Source: Bolinopsis microptera (lineage: Eukaryota; Ctenophora; Tentaculata; Lobata; Bolinopsidae). From it: a DNA stretch of 64,000 bases. Under the pieces are notes generated by a model. It saw only the letters and a list, made by a program, of their open reading frames with translations. It had not been told where the DNA came from and made no database searches. The DNA is taken from the NCBI RefSeq assembly GCF_026151205.1, contig NC_087084.1, positions 15,843,337-15,907,336 of the forward strand, read 5' to 3'. How positions within the stretch are numbered: the first letter of the stretch is position 1; every line of letters begins with the position of its first letter. This document shows positions 45,495-57,876 of the stretch, one piece after another. The translations under genes were made by a program, and so were the position numbers.

Positions 45495-48400
45495 AATTTA
45501 ATTTCATAGATTCAGGTTGCGGTAAACTTTTCCTTCTCTCAGGGACTAGTAGACTTCATAATTCATTTTGCAGGAAAACTTTTCCTTTTTCTCTCGGGGC
45601 CTATTAAACTTCATGAGTTCATGTTGCAGGTAAATTTATTCCTTTCTCTCAGGGACTAGTAACTTCATAGAGTTCATGTTCAGGTAAACTATTCCTTTCT
45701 TTTCAGGGACAGTAACTTCATAGAGTTCATGTTGCGGGAAAACCTTTTTCCCTTTCTCTCAGGATTTGAACTTCATAAGTTCATTTTGCAGGTAAATTTA
45801 TTCCTTTTTTCCCCGGTTTTATTTAATTTCATTATTTTCAGGGTTGCAGGTAAACTTTTCCCTTTCCCCTGGGGGACTATTAGACTTCATAGATTTTAAA
45901 TTTTGGGGCGGGAAAACTTTTTCCCTTTCTCTCAGGGACTAGTAGACTTCAAAATTTTTTCATTTTGGGCAGGTAAATTTACCCTTTCTCCGGGGACTAT
46001 AGACTTCATAATTTTCATGTTGCAGGAAAAAAAAATTTTCCTTTTCTCTCAGGGACTAGTAGACTTCAAAAGTTCATTTGGGGCAGGTAAACAATTTCCT
46101 TTCTCTCAGGACTAGTAAAACTTCATAGAGTTCATGTTGCAGGAAAACTTTTTCCCTTTTTCTCTCAGGGCCTAGTAGACTTCTAGAGTTCTTTTTGGGC
46201 GGGTAAACTTTTTCCTTTCCCTCAGGGACTATTAGACTTCATAGAGTTATTTTCAGGAAAAAATTTCCTTTCTCTCAGGGACAAGTAGACTTCATAGATT
46301 TTCATGTTCAGGTAAATTTATTCCTTTCTCCAGGGACATGGGATTTTATAGAGTTCATTTTGGGCCGGTAAACTTATTCCTTTCTCCAGGGACAAGAAGA
46401 TTTCATAGATTTTCTTGTTGCGGGAAAACTTTTCCCTTTTTCTCTCAGGGACAGAAGACTTCATAGGGGTTCATTTTGGGGCAAAAAAACCCTTTTCCCT
46501 TTTCCCTCTCAGGGCTAGAAAGATTTCTTTAGAGTTCATTTTGGGGGCAGGAAAACTTTTCCTTTCTCTCGGGGAACTAGTAGATTTTATAGAGTTCATT
46601 TTTGGCAGGTAAACTATTCCTTTCCCCTCGGGGGGGGACTGTGGGACTTCATAGAGTTCATTTTGGGGAAAGGAAAATTTATTCCTTTCTCTCAGGGACT
46701 ATAACTTCATAGATTCATTTTGGGGTAAAAAAAAAAAAAAAGGGGGTAAACTTTTCCTTTCTTCTCGGGGACTAAAAGATTTCCCTAAGTTCATGTTGCG
46801 GGAAAACCTTTTTCCCCTTTCTCTCGGGGCCCTAGTAATTTCAAAAAGTTTCATGTTGCAGGTAAACTATTCCTTTCCCCTCGGGGGACGGGAATTTCCC
46901 ATAGATTTAAATGTTCAGGTAAACTTTTTCCCTTTTCTCCCCAGGGATTTAGAAAAGATTTTAAATTTTAAAGTTGCAGGTAAACTTATTCCTTTCCTCG
47001 GGGACTGGGTAGACTTCATAGAGTTCATTTTGGGGCAGGTAAACTTTTTCCCTTTCTCTCGGGAAATTAGAACTTAAGTTTTCATTTTGGGCAGGTAAAT
47101 TTATTCCTTTCTCTCAGGGACTATTAACTTCATAGATTTTCATTTTGGGCAGGAAAACTTTTCCTTTCTCTCAGGGACTAGTAGACTTATGAGTTCATGT
47201 TCCCAGGAAAACTTATTCCTTTCTCTCAGGGACAAGTAGATTTCATAGATTTTCATGTTGCAGGAAAATTTAACCCCTTTCTTCAGGGACTAGTAGACTT
47301 CATAGATTCCCATGTTGCAGGAAATTTATTCCTTTCTCTCAGGGACTATTTAACTTCTTAGAGTTCATTTTTGGCAGGAAAACTTTTTCCCTTTTCCCTC
47401 TCAGGGACGGGTAACTTCAAAATTTCATGTTGCAGGTAAACTATCCTTTCTCTCGGGGGGGGGGGGGGGGGGGGGGGACTATTTGACTTCATAGAGTTCA
47501 GGTTGCAGGAAAAACTTTTCCTTTCTCTCAGGGACTATAGACTTCATAGATTTTCATTTTGGGCAGGAAAACTTTTTTCCTTTCTCTCGGGGGGAACCAA
47601 AGACTTCATAGATTTTCATGTTGCAGGTAAACTTATTCCTTTTTCCGGGGACTGGGTAGATTTCAAAGATTTTCATTTTGGCAGGTAAACTTATTCCTTT
47701 CTCCAGGGACTAGTAGACTTCATAAGTTAAGTTGCAGGAAAACTTTTTCCCTTTCTCTCAGGGACTAGTAGACTTCATAGAGTCTTTTTCAGGTAAACTT
47801 TTTCCCTTTTCCCTCTCAGGGATTTAGTAGACTTCATAAGTTAAATTTTTGGGGGCAGTAAACTTTTTTCCTTTCCCCCCCAGGACAGAGACTTCTTAGA
47901 GTTCATGTTGCGGGAAAACCTTTTTCCTTTCTCTCAGGGACAATTAATTTCAAAGATTTCATTTTGGGCAGGTAAACTTTTTCCCTTTCTCCCCGGGGAA
48001 CTGAAAAACTTCATAGAGTTCATTTTGCAGGAAAACATTTTTTAATTCCTTTCCTCAGGACAAAGTAGACTTCATAAAAGTTCATGTTGCGGGGGTAAAC
48101 TTTTTCCTTCCCTAAAGGGCCCTAGTAGACTTCATAAGTTCATGTTCAGGAAAAATTTATTCCTTTCTCTCAGGGACTGGGTAGACTTCATAGAGTAAAA
48201 TTTTCGGGTAAACAATTCCTTTCTCCCAGGGACTAGTAACTTCATAATTTCATTTCAGGTAAATTTATTCCTTTTCTTCAGGGGACATTAACTTTATAGG
48301 GGGGGGTTCAGGGGTTTGGCGGGGGTTAAATTCCCTTTTCTTCAGGGACAAAAGACTTCTTTGGGGTTCATTTTTCCCGGGTTTAAACTTTTTCCTTTCC

Positions 48401-51400
48401 CCCTTCCCCCCCCCCCCCCTTTCCCCCCTTTTTCCCCCCCCCCCTTTTTTTTCTCTCGGGGACTATAGACTTCATAGAGTTCAGTTCAGGAAAATTTATT
48501 CCTTTCTCTCGGGGACAGTAACTTCATAAGTTCATTTTGGGCAGGTAAAATTTAAACCCTTTTTCTCTCAGGGACTATAATTTCATAGAGTTAAATGTTG
48601 CAGGTAAACTTATTCCTTCTCTCAGGGCCCAGTAATTTCATAAGTTCATTTTGGGGCGGGAAACTTTTTCCTTTCTCTCAGGGACTGAAAGGCTTCATAA
48701 TTTCATTTTGGGGCAGGTAAACTTTTTCCCCTTTCTCTCGGGACTAGTAACTCATAAGTTAAATTTTCGGGTTAAACTATTCCTTTCTCTCAGGGACTAG
48801 TAGACTTCAAGATTTTCCATGGGGGCGGAAACTTTTCCCTTTCTCTCGGGGAAACAAGAGATTTTTATAGATTTTCAGGGTTTGCAGGTAAACTTTTTCC
48901 TTTTCTCTCAGGGCCTATAGACTTCATAGAGTTCATTTTGGGCAGGTAACTTTTCCTTTCTCTCAGGGACTAAGACTTCATAAAAGTTCATGTTAAAGGT
49001 AAATTTATTCCTTTTCCCCCGGGGCCTAGTAACTTCAAGTTTTTCATTGGGCGGGTAAACTTTTTTCCTTTTCTCTCAGGGACATTAATTTTCATAATTT
49101 CCAGGGTTGCGGTAAACTTTTTCCTTTCCCCTCAGGACTAGTAGACTTCAAGAGTTCATGTTGCAGGTAAACTTTTTCCCTTTTTCCTCAGGGACAGTAG
49201 ACTTCTTTGATTCATTTTGGGGCAGGTAAACTTATTCCTTTCTCTCGGGGACTATAGACTTCATAGAGTTTCATGTTGCGGGAAAATTTATTCCTTTCTC
49301 CCCAGGGACTAGTAAAACTTCATAGAGTTCATGTTTTTGGGCAGGAAAACCCTTATTCCTTTCTCTCGGGGACTAGTAGATTTCCCAAGATTTCCCTGTT
49401 CCGGTAAACTTTTTCCCTTTTTCTCTCGGGGACAGTAGACTTCATAGATTTCCCTTTTGCGGGAAAACCCTTTTTTCCTTTTCCTCTCGGGGACTAGTAA
49501 ACTTCATAGATTTCATGTTCCCAGGTAAACTTTTTCCTTTCCCCGGGGACTAGTAGCCCTTCAAAAGTTTCATTTTGGGCGGGAAATTTATTCCTTTTCC
49601 CCGGGGGCCTAGTAGATTTCATAGAGTTATTTTGGGGCGGGTAAACTATTCCTTTCTCTCAGGGACTAGTAGACTTCATAGAGTTCATGTTGCAGGTAAA
49701 CTTATTCCTTTCTCTCAGGGACTAGGTAGACTTCATAGAGTTCATGTTGCAGGTAAACTATTCCTTTCTCTCATGGACTAGTAGACTTCATAGAGTTCAT
49801 GTTGCAGGTAAACTATTCTTTCTCTCATGGACTAGTAAGTAGACTTCATAGAGTTCATGTTGCAGGTAAACTTATTCCTTTCTCTCAGGACTAGTAGACT
49901 TCATAGAGTTCATGTTGCAGGTAAACTTATTCCTTTCTCTCAGGGACTAGAGACTTCATAGAGTTCATGTTGCAGGTAAAATTATTCCTTTCTCTCAGGG
50001 ACTAGTAGACTTCATAGAGTTTCATGTTGCAGGTAAACTTATTCCTTTCTCTCAGGGACTAGTAGACTTCATAGAGTTCATGTTGCAGGTAAACTTATTC
50101 CTTTCTCTCAGGGACTAGTAGACTTCATAGAGTTCATGTTGCAGGTAAACTATATTCCTTTCTCTCAGGGACTAGTAGACTTCATAGAGTTCATGTTGCA
50201 GGTAAACTTATTCCTTTCTCTCAGGGACTAGTAGACTTCATAGAGTTCATGTTGCAGGTAAACTATTCCTTTCTCTCAGGGACTAGTAGACTTCATAGAG
50301 TCATGTTGCAGGTGTAAACTATTCATTTCTCTCAGGGACTAGTAGACTTCATAGGTTCATGTTCAGGTAAACTATTCCTTTCTCTCAGGGACTAGTAGAC
50401 TTCATAGAGTTCATGTTGCAGGTAAACTATTCCTTTCTCTCAGGGAATAGTAGACTTCATAGAGTTCATGTTGCAGGTAAACTATTCCTTTCTCTCATGG
50501 ACTAGTAGACTTCATAGAGTTCATGATTTGCAGGTAAACTTATTCCTTTCTCTCAGGGACTAGTAGACTTCATAGAGTTCATGTTGCAGGTAAACTTATT
50601 CCTTTCTCTCAGGGACTAGTAGACTTCATAGAGTTCATGTTGCAGGTAAACTTATTCCTTTCTCTCAGGGACTAGTAGACTTCATAGAGTTCATGGTTGC
50701 AGGTAAACATATTCCTTTCTCTCAGGGACTAGTAGACTTCATAGAGTTCATGGGGGGCAGGTAAACTTTTCCCTTTTTTCCCCTGGGGGGGGGGGGGGAC
50801 TAGTAGATTTCATAATTTCATTTTGGGCAGGAAAACTTTTTTCCTTTTCCTCTCGGGGAAATAGTAGACTTCATAAGTTCATTTTGGGGGCGGGTAAACT
50901 TATTCCTTTCCCCCTCAGGGACTAGTAACTTCAAGATTTCCCATGTTGCAGGAAAAACTTTTTCCCTTTTTTCCTCTCGGGGACTAGTAGACTTCATAAT
51001 TTCCCTGTTGCAGGAAAATTTATTCCTTTCCTGGGGGACATTTAACTTAAAAGGGGGGGAGTTCATTTTTGCGGGTTAAATTTATTCCTTTCCCTCGGGG
51101 AAATTTTTTTTAAACTTCAAAGATTTCAGGGTTGAAATTTTAAAAACTTTTTCCCCTTTTTCTCTCGGGGACTAGTAACTTCATAGAGTTCATGTTGCAG
51201 GTAAATTTATTCCTTTTCTCCCAGGGACTAGTAGACTTCATAGATTTTCATTTTGGGAGGAAAACAAACCCTTTGCTCTCAGGGACTAGAGATTTCATAA
51301 GTTCATTTTGGGCGGGAAAATTTTATTTTTTTCCTCTCAGGGACTATTAGACTTCATAGATTTTAAGGTTGGGAAAGGTAAACTTTCCTTTCTCTCAGGG

Positions 51401-54400
51401 ACTATAACTTCATAAAGTTCATGTTGCAGGTAAACTTTTTCCCTTTTTCTCTCAGGGACTAGTAAACCTTTTCATAGGGGTTAAATTTTGGGCAGGTAAA
51501 CTTTTTCCTTTTCTCTCAGGGCCAAAGAAACTTCATAGAGTTAAATTTTTCAAAAAAAAACTTTTCCCTTTTCCCTCTAAAGGGAAAAAAAAAAAATTAA
51601 AAAAAAAAAAATTTTTTTGGGGATAAACTTCATGAGTTCATGTTGCAGGGAAAAATTTTTCCCTTTTCTCTCAGGGCCCAGTAGACTTCAAAAGGTTCAT
51701 TTTTGCAGGAAAAATTTAATTTCCCTTTTCCCAGGGACTAGTAGACTTCATAGAGTTCATTTTCGGGGGAAAACTTTTTTCCTTTCTCTCGGGGAAACAA
51801 AATGACCCCCTAGAGTTCATGTTGCAGGTAAATTTATTCCTTTCTCTCAGGGCCTAGTAGACTTCATAAGTTCAATTTTGCGGGAAACTTTTTCCCTTTT
51901 CCCTCTCAGGGACAGTAACTTCATGGGATTTTCCTGTTGCAGGTAAACTTTTTCCCTTTTCTCTCAGGGACTATAACTTTAGGGTTCATTTTGGGGGCGG
52001 GTAAACTTTTCCCTTTTTTTCCCCTCAAGGACTAGTAGACTTCATAGATTTTCATTTTGGCAGGTAAACTTTTTCCCTTTCTCTCAGGGACTAGTAAATT
52101 TTCATAGATTTCCCTTTTTGCGGGTAAACTTATCCTTTCTCTCAGGGACTAGTAGACTTCATAGAGTTCATGTGCAGGGTAAACTATCCTTTCTCTCAGG
52201 GGACTAGTAGACTTCCATAGAGTTCATGTTGCAGGTAAACTTATTCCTTTCTCTCAGGGACTAGTAGACTTCATAGAGTTCATGTTGTCAGGGTAAACTA
52301 TTCCTTTCTCTCAGGGACTAGTAGACTTCATAGAGTTCAAGTTGCATGTAAACTTATTCCTTTCTCTCAGGGACTAGTAGACTTCATAGAGTTCATTGTT
52401 GGCAGGTAAACTTATTCCTTTCTTCTCAGGGACTAGTAGACTTCATAGAGTTCATGTTGCAGGTAAACTGATTCCTTTCTCTCAGGGATAGTAGACTTCA
52501 TAGAGTTCATGTTGCAGGTAAACTTATTCCTTTCTCTCAGGGACTAGTAGACTTCATAGAGTTCATGTTGCAGGTAAACTATTCCTTTCTCTCAGGGACT
52601 AGTAGACTTCATAGAGTTCATGTTGCAGGTAAACTTATTCCTTTCTCTCAGGGACTAGTAGACTTCATAGAGTTCATGTTGCAGGTAAACTTATTCCTTT
52701 CTCTCAGGGACTAGTAGACTTCATAGAGTTCATGTTGGCAGGTAAAGCTATTCCTTTCTCTCAGGGACTAGTAGACTTCATAGAGTTCATGTTGCAGGTA
52801 AACTTATTCCTTTCTCTCAGGGACTAGTAGACTTCATAGAGTTCATGTTGCAGGTAAACTTATTCCTTTCTCTCAGGGACTAGTAGACTTCATAGAGTTC
52901 ATGTTGCAGGTAAACTATTCCTTTCTCTCAGGGACTAGTAGACTTCATAGAGTTCATGTTGCAGGTAAACTTATTCCTTTCTCTCAGGGACTAGTAGACT
53001 TCATAGAGTTCATGTTGCAGGTAAACTTATTCCTTTCTCTCAGGGACTAGTAGACTTCATAGAGTTCATGTGGCAGGTAAACTTATTCCTTTCTCTCAGG
53101 GACTAGTAGACTTCATAGAGTTCATGTTGCAGGTAAACTTATTCCTTTCTCTCAGGGCCGGGACTAGTAGACTTCATAGAGTTCATGTTGCAGGTAAACT
53201 ATTCCTTTCTCTCAGGGACTAGTAGACTTCATAGAGTTCATGTTGCAGGTAAACTTATTCCTTTCTCTCAGGGACTAGTAGACTTCATAGAGTTCATGTT
53301 GCAGGTAAACTTATTCCTTTCTCTCAGGGACTAGTAGACTTCATAGAGTTCATGTTGCAGGTAAACTTATTCCTTTCTCTCAGGGACTAGTAGACTTCAT
53401 AGAGTTCATGTTGCAGGTAAACTTATTCCTTTCTCTCAGGGACTAGTAGACTTCATAGAGTTCTTGGTTGCAGGTAAACTTATTCCTTTCTCTCAGGGAC
53501 TAGTAGACTTCATAGAGTTCATGTTGCAGGTAAACTTATTCCTTTCTCTCAGGACTAGTAGACTTCATAGAGTTCATGTTGGCAGGTAAACTTATTCCTT
53601 TCTCTCAGGGGACTAGTAGACTTCATAGAGTTCATGTTGCAGGTAAACTTATTCCTTTCTCTCAGGGACTAGTAGACTTCATAGAGTTCATGTTGCAGGT
53701 AAACTTATTCCTTTCTCTCAGGGACTAGTAGACTTCATAGAGTTCATGTTGCAGGTAAACTTATTCCTTTCTCTCAGGGACAGTAGACTTCATAGAGTTC
53801 ATGTTTGCAGGTAAACTTATTCTTTCTCTCAGGGACTAGTAGACCTTCATAGAGTTCATGTTGCAGGTAAACTTATTCCTTTCTCTCAGGGACTAGTAGA
53901 CTTCATAGAGTTCATGTTGCAGGTAAACTTATTCCTTTCTCTCAGGGACTAGTAGACTTCATAGAGTTCATTTGCAGGTAAACTTATTCCTTTCTCTCAG
54001 GGACTAGTAGACTTCATAGAGTTCATGTAGCAGGTAAACTTATTCCTTTCTCTCAGGGGACTAGTAGACTTCATAGAGTTCATGTTGCAGGTAAACTTAT
54101 TCCTTTCTCTCAGGGACTAGTAGACTTCATAGAGTTCATGTTGCAGGGTAAACCTATTCCTTTCTCTCAGGGACTAGTAGACTTTCATAGAGTTTCATGT
54201 TGCAGGTAAACTATTCCTTTCTCTCAGGGACTAGTAGACTTCATAAGTTCATGTTGCAGGTAAACTATTCCTTTCTCTCAGGGACTAGTAGACTTCATAG
54301 AGTTCATGTGCAGGTAAACTATTCCTTTCTCTCAGGGACTAGTAGACTTCATAGAGTTCATGTTGCAGTAAACTTATTCCTTTCTCTCAGGGACTAGTAG

Positions 54401-55273
54401 ACTTCATAGAGTTCATGTTGCAGGTAAACTTTCCTTTCTCTCAGGGACTAGTAACTTCATAGAGTTCATGTTGCAGGTAAACTTATTCCTTTCTCTCAGG
54501 GACTAGTAGACTTCATAGAGTTCATGTTGCAGGTAAACTACTCTTTCCTCTCAGGGGACTAGTAGACTCATAGAGTTCATGTTGCAGGTAAACTATCCTT
54601 TCTCTCAGGGACTAGTAGACTTCATAGAGTTCATGTTGCAGGTAAACTATTCCTTTCTCTCAGGGACTATAGACTTCATAGAGTTTCATGTTGCAGGGTA
54701 AACTATTCCTTTCTCTCAGGGACTAGTAGACTTCATAGAGTTCATGTTGCAGGTAACTATTCCTTCTCTCAGGGGGAATTTGGTTTTGGAAGGAAATTAA
54801 GGGGACTGGTTCATGATTTCAGGTTGGGAAAGGCCTTTTCCCCGGGGGTTGTAATTTTGGTTAATTGGGGTAAATTATTTTTTTGGGGTGAGTTATAATT
54901 TATGGGGGGGGCGGGTAAACTACCCTTTTTCCGGGGGATTAAAACCCCAAGAGCAGGGGGTAAATTTTTTACTTCAGGATAGGACCATAGATTTCCCATG
55001 TTCAGGTAAACTTTTCCCTTTTTCCCAACTGTGGGCCCAATTAGCTTTTGAGGAAACACCCCCGGGGAAAAGGTAAACTTTTTCTTTCATAAAAAAAATT
55101 TTTTCCTGGGATTTGTAAAACTTCATGGGTTTCAGGGTTGCGGGAAATTTATTCCTTTTCTCCGGGGAAATAGTAACTTCAAAAGGGTTCTTTGTTGCGG
55201 GGAAAAAAAAAACTTATTCCTTTCTCTCAGGGACTATAGACTTCAAAAAAAATTTTCATGTTGCAGGTAAACA

Positions 55274-55309
<36 letters not shown>

Positions 55310-56075
55310 TTTAAAACTTTTTCCCTTTTCCTCCCCGGGACTAGAGATTTTCAAGAGTTCATGTTGCAGGAAAACCCTTTTTCCCTTTTCTCTCGGGGAC
55401 TTAGACTTCATAGATTTCATGTTCCCGGTAAACTTTTTCCCTTTCTCTCGGGGCCAGTAGACTTCATAGAGTTCATTTTGCAGGAAAAACTATTCCTTTC
55501 TCTCGGGGACAAGTAACTTCATAGAGTTCTTTGTTGGAAAGGTAAACTTACCCTTTTTCCCTCAGGGACAGAAAGACTTCATAATTCATGTTACGGGTTT
55601 AAACTTATTCCTTTCTCTCAGGGGGGAACATAACTTCATAAAAGTTTCCAATGTTGCGGGAAACTTTTTCCCTTTTCTCTGGGGGGACAAAGTAGACTTC
55701 ATAGAGTTCATTTTGGGCGGGAAAAACTTAGCCTTTCTCTCAGGGACTTTTAGATTTCCCAAAAGGGGGTTCATGTTGCAGGTAAACTTATTCCTTGCGC
55801 TCAGGGACGAGTTAGACTTCATAGAGGTTCATGTTGCAGGTAAACTTAGTCCGTTTCTCTCAGGGACTAGTAGACTTCATAGAGTTCTTGTTGCATGGTA
55901 ACCTTATTCCTTCTCTCAGGGACTAGTAGACCTTCATAGAGTTCATGTTGGGCAGGTATACTATTCCTTTCTCTCAGGGACTAGTAGACTTCATAGAGGT
56001 TCATGTTGCAGGTAAACTATTCCTTGCTCTCAGGACCTAGTAGACTTCATAGAGTTCATGTTACAGGTAAACTTA
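41391..56075 (+). repeat. Giant 56-bp tandem array, each unit a 33-nt exon with its splice sites
   Basis: The clean unit (best at 49670-50740 and 52150-54770) reads TTATTCCTTTCTCTCAG, then 33 nt from GGACTAGTAGACTTCATAG to CATGTTGCAG, then GTAAACT. The 33 nt encode GLVDFIEFMLQ. In the order acceptor, exon, donor they form a complete microexon, and the next acceptor comes after only 23 nt. The frame joins to the kinase exon at 56394 (MLQ then VDPARRPDI), so the unit looks like an amplified kinase microexon. 14685 bp divided by 56 is about 262 units. 41391-49620, 50750-52130 and 54770-55700 are heavily corrupted, with homopolymer expansions (for example G runs at 45448-45493 and 47456-47477) that look like consensus error rather than natural divergence. 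Confidence 0.85.
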
Positions 56076-56235
56076 TACACTGGGGGAGGTGTCTTCTTAA
56101 ACTCGGCACAATATGGCCACTAAGTTGGGGTGTCTTCTTTTACCCATCATTTCGTTAATTTTATCCCAGTTCTAAAGTGTGTAGTATAGTAGTATAGTAG
56201 TATAGTAGTGTGCAGTTAATACTCCTTTATAAATA

Positions 56236-56407
56236 ATTTAATATTATTAAATGCAGGTTGATCCAGCAAGAAGTATAGTATGAGTGTGCAGTTAATACTC
56301 CTTTATAAATAATATTATTAAATGCAGGTTGATCCAGCAAGTAGTAGTAGTGTGCAGTTAATACTCCTTTATAAATAATATTATTAAATGCAGGTTGATC
56401 CAGCAAG
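56236..56407 (+). repeat. Triplicated acceptor junction of the kinase last exon
   Basis: AAATGCAG followed by GTTGATCCAGCAAG occurs with exon-like starts at 56257, 56328 and 56394, spaced 71 and 66 bp. Only the third continues into the coding exon; the first two reach a stop within 9 to 17 codons. Confidence 0.9.
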
Positions 56408-56510
56408 GAGGCCTGATATTGACACTGTGATACAGAAGCTGGACATGTTGGAAAGTAACTCCGGCTTCACTAGCGACGATAATCTTTATGTAGAAAACAT
56501 CAAGTTTTAA
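56394..56510 (+). CDS. Last exon of a protein kinase (C-lobe end)
   Basis: Acceptor AAATGCAG is followed by 38 codons and TAA, beginning VDPARRPDIDTVIQKLDMLE. The D-P-x-x-R-P-D-I pattern is the conserved Arg-containing segment after helix H of protein kinases. Preceded by LVDFIEFMLQ from the 56-bp array it resembles the NAK family (AAK1/GAK/BIKE), where MLQ-x-(D/N)P occurs, but the fragment is too short to decide. No N-lobe, glycine loop or HRD/DFG exon is visible upstream in this window, so the gene is mostly missing, probably in the gap or elsewhere. The protein ends ENIKF. Confidence 0.65.
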   Translation, partial: VDPARRPDIDTVIQKLDMLESNSGFTSDDNLYVENIKF

Positions 56511-57790
56511 AGTGTTATCTTATCAGACTACTAACTTATTAGATAATAATTAATTAGTATACTAACTAACTTATTAGATAATAATTTAGTTTTCATTGCT
56601 TTTTATTTAATCCTATAATAGAACAATCATACTTTGATATCTATAATTATTTAAGTAACAGAACATAATAACAATTATTCCAGAATTTAAATACATTCTA
56701 TCTGGTATCAGAATGAAAATGCTGATAAAAATTGTTAAAACCGTTCATATTTATACAATAAGTGATTCTAACAATAAGACTATCTACTGAGACCTTAAGT
56801 CCACGAACCAGTTTTCCAATTCTTCCCTGATAACACTTTTATATCCTTTATGATAATAACCTTGTTAACCTTGATAACCTTGTTAACCTTGTTAACCTTG
56901 ATAACCATTATATTACGGGTAAAGAAATTTAATTTAAGATACAAATTTATTGGGCAAATTTACTTGTTTAAATGTTTAACGTTAATTTTTCAATTTAAGT
57001 AAAGTCAGGGGAATAAGTTATGTTTTATTTCAGTTATTTGTTACGTCCTATAATTTTACACAATTTTAATAATTCAGATAAAATACTAATGTTATGGTAC
57101 CAATTGTGGGCAATTATTTGGGATAATGTAATAAGTAAAAAATATTAACGTTGGGAACAATGATGACTAAGTTACCCCATTTCTTTTCTTCTAATGAGTT
57201 ATTAATTTTAACAGCAATTTTACGTCTACTATAAATTATAGAAAGTCTGCTTCCTGGTAAAGTTCCTCAGTTTTACAAACACACAACAAGATACAAATCT
57301 TTTAAATTTACGTTAATTACATATTATTGACGTATATTACAGGAAACCCCGAATATTCAATGCTTAATGCATAATTAAATAGATTGAATGAGCTAAATGG
57401 AATTAAAAATTAAACTATCAATAAATTATTATTGACCATACACAGAGTGCAACACAAGGAAGAAACAATTTTATATTATACGTCTTTACAAAGTTGGAAT
57501 TGTGTTAAATGGAGTATTGTTCTTTGTGAAAATGTCTGAATAAAAAAAAACTGGTTTTATTGAATAATAAATAAATTATAAATATAAGTTATGTTCTTGC
57601 CTCTTAGAATTTACAATAATTTTATCAGTAGGATAAGTGTCAATCTTGGTTTAAGTAAAAAACATCAATTTTCTTTTGTAGGATACATAACAGTTTACAC
57701 TTGAAAAACGTTGATTCTGAGGGTCACGGTGATTCTAGAATTCTGGAAAAGTTGCGGTCTGAAATATAAATAATAAAGTTAACATTGCTG
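56511..57790. other. AT-rich intergenic DNA, no gene seen
   Basis: Downstream flank of the kinase exon and upstream flank of piwi copy 2. A short CCTTGTTAACCTTGATAA repeat lies at 56868-56905. No exon, RNA gene or mobile element could be supported. Confidence 0.5.
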
Positions 57791-57850
57791 ACCCTTAACG
57801 TTTACATTAGTTAAGCTAATAAAACCCTTAACGTTTACATTATTTTAGCT
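57791..57850. repeat. Two copies of the 33-bp pre-piwi repeat
   Basis: The same ACCCTTAACGTTTACATTA unit as at 17697-17995, about two copies here against nine upstream of copy 1. Confidence 0.85.
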
Positions 57851-57876
57851 AAGAAGGGCGGACTAACAAGTGAAAC

